Source: Nitrospirales bacterium (GTDB lineage: Bacteria > Nitrospirota > Nitrospiria > Nitrospirales > UBA8639). Taken from it: DNA of 55,666 nucleotides. The notes beneath the pieces were generated by a model. It was not told the origin of the DNA, did no database searches, and saw nothing but the letters and a program-made list of their open reading frames with translations. Each line of letters opens with the position of its first letter. Position 1 is the stretch's first letter. The DNA lies in assembly GCA_029261235.1 (NCBI GenBank), contig JAJDBS010000250.1, forward strand, positions 1 through 55,666, written 5' to 3'. Made by a program: the position numbers and the translations under genes. Of this stretch, positions 28,085 through 36,352 are shown one piece after another.

Positions 28085-30178
28085 TTACAGACTTTTCATA
28101 TACTCGATCAAGGCCATTCGTTCATGATGATTCATTGGCTCAAAATACTCTACGTCGAACTGACCGTTGGCTTTTCGGATGGCTTTTCCGTCTTGATCCG
28201 TCTTGATAATTGGGGTGACGCCGGCTGCGTATTCGTGCCCCTTATTGGAATTTCCCAGGAGTGCTGTATTAAATACTAAATTAGGAAATTTATTTTTATC
28301 GAGCTGTAGAAACCCGATCTTCTCTATATCTAATTCCCGGTTCCCTACCGTGAAGGTTTTTGACCGACAATTGATTCCCTGCTGTAACTGTTTGCCTTCT
28401 CTGTCTTCACAGGAGCTTGGGAGAAACAACTCATAGAGGTTTGGCACCGAACCGTTATGAAGATACGGGGCTGTTGCCCAAATTCCATTTAACGGTCGGC
28501 CTTTATAGACATACAGCGACTTTTCGGTTGAAGTCTTTTTATCATCAACAATCTCAAAGTCAATATGCCTTTCCGCCTCCGTAGTCATGAACGGAATCCA
28601 CGACTTCCATGGGTTACTACCCCAAGCAACGGCTAAGAGGGGAAGATCCCACACAACCCCGTTGGCCAGAACTTCGCCAGTCAAATGAGTAATGGCTGCT
28701 GCTCCCTGAATGCCCTTTGGATCATCCTTACATCTCTGCTCTTTCGGCACCTTAGGGAAACTGCTTTGGCTACAATAGTGAATGGCATTGTGAGCCATTC
28801 CCTTGTCGGTCTCAATCATGTCGACACTCGAGAATTCCGAGACCACTCGTCGGCCACTATCGGTTCGATCTATGGGGTGATGGCATGCGGCACATTGATA
28901 TTTTTTAAAGACGGCCAAACCAAGGCTCCAATCAGATAGTTCTTTCGTCAATGTATCTAACTTATTCTTGTCTGCCGCCTCTATTTTAGTAATTAATTCT
29001 GCTCTCTTTTCCTCATCTTCAGGGAACCCTTTAATATCTGGCAACACATTGTCTGTTGCTAACTGCTCCCAGGACGGCGACCAGAGGTGTTTGACCTTCC
29101 GCTCTAAACCCACCTGGTTCCATTTTCGAATCGAGGAGGAATAGTTGCCAAACCCCAAACCCGTGGCAATGGCCCCAGTGTCTTCTGTCCCAGCATGAAC
29201 AGTGGCAAATACTCCAAGAACTTCACTCGCGTTGCGACCCAAGGGGCCAAGGCCTCCTACCCCTGTATTCCCAGCTATCCCATTCCATTGCACAAAGTCG
29301 TGGTGCGGCGTATCCCACAGAAACGGATAACTGACGGGAGCATTTGCAGGATGATACTGATCCACACTCGATGGCGAGCGAACCCCTTCTATCCTATTGA
29401 AAATACGCCCAAATGCATCCAAGCGACCATATCCATACGGACCATTCATTCTTGTATGAGGTGGATCAATCTGTCCTTTTTTGGGATCATCCTTTTCATT
29501 AAACGTTTTCATCCTCGTATATTGATTATTCAGCACATCGCGAAATTCTAGTTTTTCACTGTCAGTAGCATCAGCCGACAACACATTTTCGGCTAATCTA
29601 TTAAACTTTTCCGGATCATTCTCATCGTACAAACTTTTTAACAACGCATGTTCAAGCTCTTTAAACATCGTCTGGATATCTGCCATGGACGGTCCCCCAT
29701 CAATCCGAATACCAACGTTCTTGTAGTTGACTTGTGTGGTGTGACAGGCCGCACACGTAAACCCGATATGGTCTTTCCCGTCGTAGGAATCCTTGACCCA
29801 ACCAACAGGTAGCCCATCCTCGTTCCCAGATGTGGCTCTCTGATTTAAAAAACGAAATTTATTCATATTATTATTGTCGCGAAATAGCCTTATTTCCTCC
29901 TTGATAGGACTTTCAGCTTGTTCTACGTGTTTAAAAATCTCGTAGTCCATTAAATTTGAACCCTGAGAAGTGGTGTAGAACCAAAGACTATCTGAGGGAT
30001 CCCAATTTTGTTCTGGATAGACAATCGTCTTGGCTATGTCCCCATAAAGATCAACAGCGTCCGCCGGCAGTGCCCCACGATCCTCATCAGGGAATCCGTG
30101 TGAAACATAGGAGCAACCCGCAAAGATTGCACACGCAAAACAGATTCCTAGATTTTTCAATAGTTGCAAGACATTCAT
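28085..30178 (-). CDS. Di-haem c-type cytochrome lipoprotein (CcP/RoxA-like superfamily)
   Basis: A 697-residue exported protein with a lipobox (IFAGC, C22). Two haem c motifs are seen: CAACH at residues 142-146 and CAACH at 429-433. Segments IDGGPSMADIQ, PANAPVSYPFLWDT and GIWATAPYLHNGSVPNLYEL are shared with its downstream paralogue. The fold is that of di-haem cytochrome c peroxidases, but the haem spacing of 287 residues is much longer than in classical peroxidases or MauG and nearer to rubber-oxygenase (RoxA) relatives. Substrate unknown. The ATG at 30178 has AAGGAGG eight bases upstream; the longer frame to 30262 is rejected. Haem attachment would depend on the ccm operon at 602-6216. 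Confidence 0.85.
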   Translation of the reverse strand: MNVLQLLKNLGICFACAIFAGCSYVSHGFPDEDRGALPADAVDLYGDIAKTIVYPEQNWDPSDSLWFYTTSQGSNLMDYEIFKHVEQAESPIKEEIRLFRDNNNMNKFRFLNQRATSGNEDGLPVGWVKDSYDGKDHIGFTCAACHTTQVNYKNVGIRIDGGPSMADIQTMFKELEHALLKSLYDENDPEKFNRLAENVLSADATDSEKLEFRDVLNNQYTRMKTFNEKDDPKKGQIDPPHTRMNGPYGYGRLDAFGRIFNRIEGVRSPSSVDQYHPANAPVSYPFLWDTPHHDFVQWNGIAGNTGVGGLGPLGRNASEVLGVFATVHAGTEDTGAIATGLGFGNYSSSIRKWNQVGLERKVKHLWSPSWEQLATDNVLPDIKGFPEDEEKRAELITKIEAADKNKLDTLTKELSDWSLGLAVFKKYQCAACHHPIDRTDSGRRVVSEFSSVDMIETDKGMAHNAIHYCSQSSFPKVPKEQRCKDDPKGIQGAAAITHLTGEVLANGVVWDLPLLAVAWGSNPWKSWIPFMTTEAERHIDFEIVDDKKTSTEKSLYVYKGRPLNGIWATAPYLHNGSVPNLYELFLPSSCEDREGKQLQQGINCRSKTFTVGNRELDIEKIGFLQLDKNKFPNLVFNTALLGNSNKGHEYAAGVTPIIKTDQDGKAIRKANGQFDVEYFEPMNHHERMALIEYMKSL

Positions 30179-30529
30179 CGCGCTTCCCTCCTTGGAGCAT
30201 TTCAATTCGTAAGATTCAGATCTTGTCCTGATTTCCCGCTGCAAGCAACAGGGCCTTGGCACGTCTCATTCGTCGTCGATTTTACCAGGGCATCCTTCCC
30301 TTTCCTGATCATTCAGACAGTGTCTGTAATCACTGCCGATAGGATAGATAACTTTTCGCAGACGATTCGCCACACCCAAGGAACGATGTTCTTCGATGAT
30401 AGCCGAGTGCATTCTATGAACGTCATCGTTAGGATGAGTTGGAAGTGTGTCACACCCAATCAAAGAAAAGATCATGTCTGCTAACAGCAGGCAGGCATCA
30501 TAGCAATTCCTCTATAAAGACATTCAGGA
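30179..30529. other. Intergenic region between the two di-haem cytochrome genes
   Basis: About 350 bases. A minus-strand frame at 30266-30475 (69 codons, beginning MIFSLIGCDTLP with a cysteine after a short hydrophobic stretch) is the only candidate gene; it lacks a clear ribosome site and its signal is too short, so it stays unproven. No terminator seen. Confidence 0.35.
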
Positions 30530-32185
30530 TTAAAGAGTTTTCAGGTACTCGATGAGTTCCCATCGCTCTTGATCCGACAATGCCGGGCCAATGACTCCGT
30601 TCATTTTTGGGCCATCACGAAACTCGTGACCGGAATTGGAATTGCCAGGAATATTCGTCACGAATGTAAAATCAGTCTCATCTATTTGTTGAGAGACAAA
30701 ACCTACGTGCTTCGGATCGTATTTTGAATGGCCCACATAAAACACGTTCTCGCGTTCCTCGCGAGGTGAGAGGAGTTGGAATAGATTTGGGATCGAACCA
30801 TTGTGGAGATAAGGGGCCAACGCCCAAACCCCGCTATGTGGTCGTGCCACATAGGCTAACGGCCCTTCTATCGTGTTGGGACGATATCCGTTCCATGCTT
30901 GCTGCTGTTCCTGAGAAATGTTCTGCTCCTGATATTGCCCTTCAAGAATCTGAGTCGTGAGATATTCTGCAGTATCTGCGACAGTGAGAAGATCGAATCC
31001 GAGTGGACCAGTATTGACAGTCCGTTGATGGAAATTGGTGGCCGCAAGAGGATCCGTTCCAATCTCTTTTAAAGGGATGAGATTCACCTCTTTGAATTGT
31101 TTGCCAGATTCATTGGGATCTGACAATGTCGCCACATGACAATGTGCGCAATGTTGCTCATACAATCTCGCTCCTCGAATGGCCTTCGCTTCATCGATCA
31201 CTCCAAAGACCTTCTCCGGCCAGACTGGAGGCTTGAGTTGTTGAACCAATTTCTCAATCTGAGATAGGTCCGATACATTTGCACTTGTCCGAAACTTCTG
31301 ATTGGTTGGATCAAAACTTAAATCCGCACCCAGGCCAAGCGCTTGTAGGAGATTTCGTCCCATAGGCTGTCTCACCGCCCCATTCCATTGAACTCGAGAT
31401 AGCATCCAAGTGTTCCAAATCGCCGGATAGCTCACCGGGGCATTCGCTGGCCGTAGGTTGTGCCTATCGAGTTGAAAAAGAATAGTATTTCCTCCTCTGC
31501 CCAACGCATCCAAACGCCCAGGTCCCCATTCAGTGGGGTACAGATTCATCTCGCTGGTTTCAGCCACACGTTGAGGCTTCGATCTTTCCTCCAACGTTTT
31601 CAACACGGCGTCATGTAATCGTATTTGTCCGGCTTCACTCCATTCCTCATTCAGCACAGCTTTGGCAAACCGCGTAAACTTTCCTGTATCCGAATGTTCT
31701 CCAACCAAAGCACTGAGCGACTCACCGATTTCCTCAGCAAACAACATGGCATCAAATAAAGAAGGGCCGCCATCGATCCTGACTGTTTGATTCTTGTATG
31801 AAATTTCCGTCGTGTGACAAGCTGCACAAGTCAAACCCGTGTATGTATTTTTATCTATTACATCAACCGTTTTGGCAAACCCCACCGGCAACTGATCAGG
31901 ATTGCTCAAGGTGGTACGATCGAGAAAGAGACCAAATCGCTTCAGGTTTTCTTCATTAAAAAAATGATTCCTATTCGTCGCTTGCTCTAGAGCAAGGAAC
32001 CATGAATACGGAAGCAATCTGGTGCCTTGTTCGGCATGGTAAAACGTCTGCCGTGTTTCTTCATCGAACCCTTGATTCAAATATTGAACATCACCGCTTG
32101 AGCTAAAAGTTTTTCCGCAAGAGAACAACGTCAGGAGAAGACTCAAACAAATAATGACAGAACTGCTGGTGAGCTGCGACATCAT
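30530..32185 (-). CDS. Second di-haem c-type cytochrome lipoprotein (CcP/RoxA-like superfamily)
   Basis: A 551-residue paralogue of the neighbouring cytochrome. The signal ends in LFSC (C23), giving a lipoprotein. Haem motifs are CAACH at residues 120-124 and CAHCH at 346-350, 226 residues apart. Shared landmarks are IDGGPSLFDA, RPANAPVSYPAIWNT, APYLHNGSIPNLFQLLSP and the C-terminal ERWELIEYLKTL. QGTRLLPYSWFLALEQ near the N-terminus resembles sequences of RoxA-like oxygenases. Start at 32185 (ATG ATG after GGAGAGAAG) gives a proper signal peptide, unlike the longer frame to 32251. Reaction unknown; an oxidative periplasmic enzyme or electron carrier is likely. Confidence 0.85.
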   Translation of the reverse strand: MMSQLTSSSVIICLSLLLTLFSCGKTFSSSGDVQYLNQGFDEETRQTFYHAEQGTRLLPYSWFLALEQATNRNHFFNEENLKRFGLFLDRTTLSNPDQLPVGFAKTVDVIDKNTYTGLTCAACHTTEISYKNQTVRIDGGPSLFDAMLFAEEIGESLSALVGEHSDTGKFTRFAKAVLNEEWSEAGQIRLHDAVLKTLEERSKPQRVAETSEMNLYPTEWGPGRLDALGRGGNTILFQLDRHNLRPANAPVSYPAIWNTWMLSRVQWNGAVRQPMGRNLLQALGLGADLSFDPTNQKFRTSANVSDLSQIEKLVQQLKPPVWPEKVFGVIDEAKAIRGARLYEQHCAHCHVATLSDPNESGKQFKEVNLIPLKEIGTDPLAATNFHQRTVNTGPLGFDLLTVADTAEYLTTQILEGQYQEQNISQEQQQAWNGYRPNTIEGPLAYVARPHSGVWALAPYLHNGSIPNLFQLLSPREERENVFYVGHSKYDPKHVGFVSQQIDETDFTFVTNIPGNSNSGHEFRDGPKMNGVIGPALSDQERWELIEYLKTL

Positions 32186-32601
32186 CGGTCTTCTCTCCAA
32201 TTCTCTCTTTTGAACTGAGGTGAAAAATAATCTATCGGAAAAGATATACAATACGATGGACCTATCAACAAAGAAAACAGCATTATTTATGCCAAAAAAT
32301 TCATGCTTGACTAGATCGTACGATTACCTGAAACGCCTATGAATAGAGGTAGAACCCTTGCCAAACTAGGATCTGACATTCGTTGTTCTCTCATCAAAAT
32401 AGATACAGATAATATCTCAACAGATACATACTGGCGGCAAAATCACGCGGACGAGCACAACTCCTGGATGAATTTTTCATAAGAGATGAAACTGATACTT
32501 AGCAAGAAGAAGGAGACAGTGGTCTTTGGGGCAGAAAAATAGAGTGGTTAGTGGACAATCGTGCGCAACCCCTTGCTTCTTCTAGCAATGCTGCCGACGT
32601 T
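32186..32601. other. Intergenic region between anti-sigma-like gene and cytochrome gene
   Basis: About 415 bases, AT-rich near the cytochrome start, with no credible open frame and no clear hairpin terminator. It may hold the promoter for the cytochrome pair. I see nothing else. Confidence 0.35.
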
Positions 32602-34143
32602 CTAAGGAGAAAACTCATTCGCTGGCATTGGATCTAACACTTCTATTGAACGTGTTTCCCCTTTCAAGTCAATATTGACCCTCAGAGGTTTCCCGGGCTC
32701 TAAGGATGAATCAAAAATAAAATTTTCCGGTGAACGTTCCTGAGTGAGACTGTCCTCCGATTGTCCTGAACCTACACCGCGACCAAGCCATTCCCCTAAA
32801 TCATCTAACGGCGTAGAGGCCAATAAGACCGTGATGAAAGACACCACTGGCTTTCCTAACCTATTTGTGACCTGACTTAAGCCAAAATTTACAGCCTGGT
32901 AGGGTTTCACCTGTATCGCCCCATCAGATGACCTCCGAATATTCGATGGAACTGGCTTCATCCACTGCCATCTTCCAGAGCCATATGCTGTCATCACGTA
33001 TAGATGTCCGGACACATTCGAGTCTATCCTCAGTTGAAGTTCCGACCATTTTCCTGAAAAATCTGTGGGATCAATACTTGTATCTTCACCATCTATTACT
33101 GGCTGCACAAAACGATATCGAATTCCTCTCGTTAGTCCTTGCGAATCCTCCTGAACGACCTCTACCGTTTCCTTGAGGTCTAAAACGGCTCCTCCATCAG
33201 CCTTTTTGGCTTGAGAAATCGCTCCCCTAAGAAGTTGCTGGGCTCGTCTGCCCTCTACGGCTTTCCCTCCTGCTTCGACTTGTTTGCTCTTCTGGCCTTC
33301 AATAACTTCCCTGCTACTCGGGGAAGAGAGAGTATTGTCTACTTCCAGCTTATCGGCAAAAGAAGGGGGCCGAGCCACCGGCTGAAGGGTTTTCTCTGTG
33401 ATGTCTGGAACAGCTAAAGCAGGGGCGTCCCTTCCCTCAATTTCGGAAGCATGTTGAACGATGGCAGACTCCGGAGCCCGAGGTGCAAACTCTTGAGTTT
33501 TCGGCCTACGCTCTTTTTCGACTGCTTCTCTGGTGAAACCATCAGAAGAAACCTGTGCTAAAGATTGACGAAAACGTTCAGGATCTTTTGCAGCTGTTGC
33601 AATACTTGATGGCTGGATTGAAGGAACTTGAGCTGGCAAGCCTGCAACCCGCTCAGGCAGTCGTTGATTGCTTTTCTGTGAAACTTGGCTAGGCTCTTTC
33701 GTTTGTGTCGCTTCAGATTCTTTGGAGCTGATGGCAATCTCATTTCTTTTCCTGTCTCTATCTTCAGAAATGGAACGTTCCACTTGCTCCTCTTGCTGAA
33801 CAATTGAGCCCCAATCGTTCTCCATCTGCCAACCAAAGATGAGAGCTAGACCCATCGCGGCGACACTTCCCGCCCAGGCGAGAGAAGATGGTTGGCGGAA
33901 CCAACTGAACCACGACGAACGAGATCGTGCCACACATAGCGATTTTTGTGATTCTTCAAGACTCGTCAGAATTCGTTGCCGCGTGTTTGGATCGGCCAGT
34001 AAGGCCTTTAAGGCCTCTTCATCAGCCAAAGCATCAAACAACGACTGATCATGGAGAGCCGCCTCCATGAGGAGTTGATTCTCCTCTTCAGTCAACGTAT
34101 TCGTGGCATACCCACCGAGGAGCTGGTCAAGTGATTTAGGCAT
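32602..34143 (-). CDS. Anti-sigma-like membrane protein with C-terminal DUF4384-like domain
   Basis: A 513-residue protein translated from an ATG that overlaps the sigma-factor stop (TAATG). Residues 1-70 (LLGGYATNTLTEEENQLLMEA) look like the helical N-terminus of anti-sigma factors without zinc ligands. A membrane helix follows at about residues 87-106 (SLAWAGSVAAMGLALIFGWQ), then a long Gln/Glu/Ser-rich linker, and a C-terminal beta domain from about residue 360 (LQLRIDSNVSGHLYVMTAYG, then VKPYQAVNFGL) resembling DUF4384, a domain often found with exported caspases and other signalling proteins. Inferred role: holds the sigma factor until an envelope signal is sensed. Confidence 0.7.
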   Translation of the reverse strand: MPKSLDQLLGGYATNTLTEEENQLLMEAALHDQSLFDALADEEALKALLADPNTRQRILTSLEESQKSLCVARSRSSWFSWFRQPSSLAWAGSVAAMGLALIFGWQMENDWGSIVQQEEQVERSISEDRDRKRNEIAISSKESEATQTKEPSQVSQKSNQRLPERVAGLPAQVPSIQPSSIATAAKDPERFRQSLAQVSSDGFTREAVEKERRPKTQEFAPRAPESAIVQHASEIEGRDAPALAVPDITEKTLQPVARPPSFADKLEVDNTLSSPSSREVIEGQKSKQVEAGGKAVEGRRAQQLLRGAISQAKKADGGAVLDLKETVEVVQEDSQGLTRGIRYRFVQPVIDGEDTSIDPTDFSGKWSELQLRIDSNVSGHLYVMTAYGSGRWQWMKPVPSNIRRSSDGAIQVKPYQAVNFGLSQVTNRLGKPVVSFITVLLASTPLDDLGEWLGRGVGSGQSEDSLTQERSPENFIFDSSLEPGKPLRVNIDLKGETRSIEVLDPMPANEFSP

Positions 34144-34700
34144 TAGCCAACGGCATCCTTATTGGGACGCTGCCCTTTCCCAGTCAGTGAAGTGATTTCC
34201 CATTGCCCTCCCATCAAATTCAACAGTTGCTTGCGGCACCGTGCATCACGCGTATAGATGGTATTGATCGAGTGTTCCCTCAGGATTTTCGTGATTTCTG
34301 GGAAGGTATGACCTTCCAATTTCAACCGAAACAATTTTTGGCACCGCTCCCCTAATTGCCATAACGCGGCAATCAATTGCGTCACTCGTTCCTTCTGTTC
34401 GGCTTGAATAGATGGATCGTCTCCTGGATCGACAAGCGGTAGATCCTCCACTGATGCCTGATTGTATTCTCCTCGCCTCAACTTTTTTCGATGATGATCC
34501 AGCATTTTAAATCGAAGAATTTTGAACGAGAGAGGAACCAGCTCGGTCAATTCGTTCACCTGTGAATATTTTTCGTGTAACACCATCAGTACGTCCTGGG
34601 CTAAATCTTCAGCCGTATCCCTTAACCCACGAGATGTCGCAAACGCCAAAATCCTTTCACGAATCTGACGCAAAATTTCTTCCCGGGTTAACGTCGCCAC
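34143..34700 (-). CDS. ECF-type RNA polymerase sigma factor
   Basis: A 185-residue protein. Region 2 is seen as DTAEDLAQDVLMVLHEKY and the following LVPLSFKILRFKMLDHHRKK; region 4 is the C-terminal part with LKLEGHTFPEITKILREHS and TRDARCRKQLLNLMGG. Length and arrangement fit group 4 (ECF-like) sigma-70 factors. Start is GTG at 34700 with a weak ribosome site. It is the first gene of a two-gene unit with its probable anti-sigma partner. Its target genes are unknown; the downstream minus-strand cytochrome and vWA genes are candidates by proximity. Confidence 0.8.
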   Translation of the reverse strand: MATLTREEILRQIRERILAFATSRGLRDTAEDLAQDVLMVLHEKYSQVNELTELVPLSFKILRFKMLDHHRKKLRRGEYNQASVEDLPLVDPGDDPSIQAEQKERVTQLIAALWQLGERCQKLFRLKLEGHTFPEITKILREHSINTIYTRDARCRKQLLNLMGGQWEITSLTGKGQRPNKDAVG

Positions 34701-34852
34701 GAAGCCACCATCATGCTCATTTTCCTAAAGTTTTCCAGCAAATCTGATTCATGAGGCCCACTGCCAAGCAACAGTTCACGAGTACATGAACATCCAAAGA
34801 GAAATCGGGCGTAGAGAAAACATAGGGAACGATTGAAGATTCACAAGAAGAG

Positions 34853-35332
34853 TCAGAGAGAAGTCAAATACACCGCAATTCCGAGAACAACCAAACTGAG
34901 CAGAACAATGAGACGTTGGACCCACACAACTTTTCCCGCAAACAACAGGAGCGTCGAGTCAGCTCGTTTACTCTTTCCAATATCGCCATACGGGTCAAGA
35001 ATTAAATCGTGGACAAAAATCAGCCCTCCGACAATCGCAAAGACGAAAAGTTTAAACATCATAATCAAACCCCAGCTCGTTTCAATACGGGCTGAGCCGC
35101 TTTCATCAAGCAATTGGGACGCACCAGTAAAAATGAGCACCATCAGACTCACCCAACCCACGGTTTTAAAGCGGTGCCCAATTTTTTTCACCATCTCAAG
35201 GGCGTCATTCGACGGCATCTTGGCCTTGCCTTCTAACAAACTCGGCCTCACCGCAAATTGATAAAACATCCAGCCACCAATAAACGTGATGCCCGCTAAT
35301 AAATGTATCCAAGTCACCACATACGCAGGCAT
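34853..35332 (-). CDS. CopD-like four-helix membrane protein
   Basis: A 159-residue membrane protein with four hydrophobic helices: YVVTWIHLLAGITFIGGWMF, then VGWVSLMVLIFTGASQLL, IMMFKLFVFAIVGGLIFVHD and LIVLLSLVVLGIAVYLTSL. Conserved histidines (WIHLL and FVHD) near helix ends resemble CopD-family copper or haem-related membrane proteins. ATG 35332 has GGAGTAGAG upstream and places the first helix at the N-terminus; the longer frame to 35428 is rejected. Exact substrate unknown. Confidence 0.7.
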   Translation of the reverse strand: MPAYVVTWIHLLAGITFIGGWMFYQFAVRPSLLEGKAKMPSNDALEMVKKIGHRFKTVGWVSLMVLIFTGASQLLDESGSARIETSWGLIMMFKLFVFAIVGGLIFVHDLILDPYGDIGKSKRADSTLLLFAGKVVWVQRLIVLLSLVVLGIAVYLTSL

Positions 35333-35521
35333 GTCTCTACTCCATGAATTTCCAATTTTTCCAACGACCCCAATCATACCCACTGACGGAACGAAAGACC
35401 ACTGTACGAGGGAAAAGATCACAACCAACTCCCCGCCTGTGCTTTTCTCTTTCGCTGACCTCAGGTAAGATCGATAAAATTTTTCCGTGGGCCAATGGAT
35501 AGTATTGCTGGAGGATTTTCA

Positions 35522-36190
35522 ATGAACCGAAGTACCTCCTCATCACCATATCTATTTTTCATGCAGGTCATCGCCATAGCTTCGCTTTTATTCGTTAGCT
35601 TTTTTTTTTCACCTTCTCATGCTTGGGCTGCAGACAAGGACAAAAGCCGATGGGACAAAAAATATTCGACGGAGAAATATGTATTTGGTCGAGAGGCTCT
35701 CTCCTTTGTACAAGACCATGTTGATTTATTGCCCAAAGGCCATGCACTTGATATAGCGATGGGAGAAGGGCGAAACGGCGTCTTTCTGGCCACCAAAGGA
35801 TTTCAGGTCACTGGAGTAGATATTTCCTCGGAAGGGCTCAAAAAAGCAGAGGCTCTAGCGGCTGAACATAGTGCAACGATTACAACCATGGTTGTAGACC
35901 TTGAAGCCTATGATATTCCGCCCAACACCTATGATGTCATTATCTGCACCTATTACCTCCAACGAGATTTATTTCCCAAAATAGCTGCAGCACTGAAGCC
36001 TGGCGGCATGGCCCTCATCGAAACATATACGAGAGACCACAATCAGTATCGTCCACGATTTAACAAAGCCTGGCTCTTGAAACCGAATGAACTCTTGACC
36101 ATGTTCCCTGGTTTCCGAGTCTTGCGATATCAAGAAGTCGATACTGGGGAAACGGCTTTTGCCAGTATCCTCGCTCAGAAGCCTCGATAA
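35522..36190 (+). CDS. Class I SAM-dependent methyltransferase with an apparent signal peptide
   Basis: A 222-residue protein from the ATG at 35522, which has GGAGG seven bases upstream. Residues about 15-36 form a hydrophobic segment (VIAIASLLFVSFFFSP) ending in a signal-peptidase-like AWAADKDK. The rest is a TehB-like methyltransferase: ALDIAMGEGRNGVFLA (SAM-binding loop), VTGVDIS, VVDLEAYDI and LKPGGMALIETY. An export signal on a SAM-dependent enzyme is odd, because SAM is cytoplasmic; it could act as a membrane-anchored enzyme facing the cytoplasm, or bind another ligand. Substrate unknown. Confidence 0.8.
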   Translation: MNRSTSSSPYLFFMQVIAIASLLFVSFFFSPSHAWAADKDKSRWDKKYSTEKYVFGREALSFVQDHVDLLPKGHALDIAMGEGRNGVFLATKGFQVTGVDISSEGLKKAEALAAEHSATITTMVVDLEAYDIPPNTYDVIICTYYLQRDLFPKIAAALKPGGMALIETYTRDHNQYRPRFNKAWLLKPNELLTMFPGFRVLRYQEVDTGETAFASILAQKPR

Positions 36191-36352
36191 ATGAGAATGC
36201 CCTTCTAGATGATCTCTTAAAAATCAATAACTTTGGTATTTCTCCTTACTTTTCACTCCTCACTATTCACTATTCCATGGAGCTTGCGGCCCTTGAAAGA
36301 GTTCGGGTACCCTTGCAGCTCTCGTTTCCTATAAGAAATTGATTCGACACAC

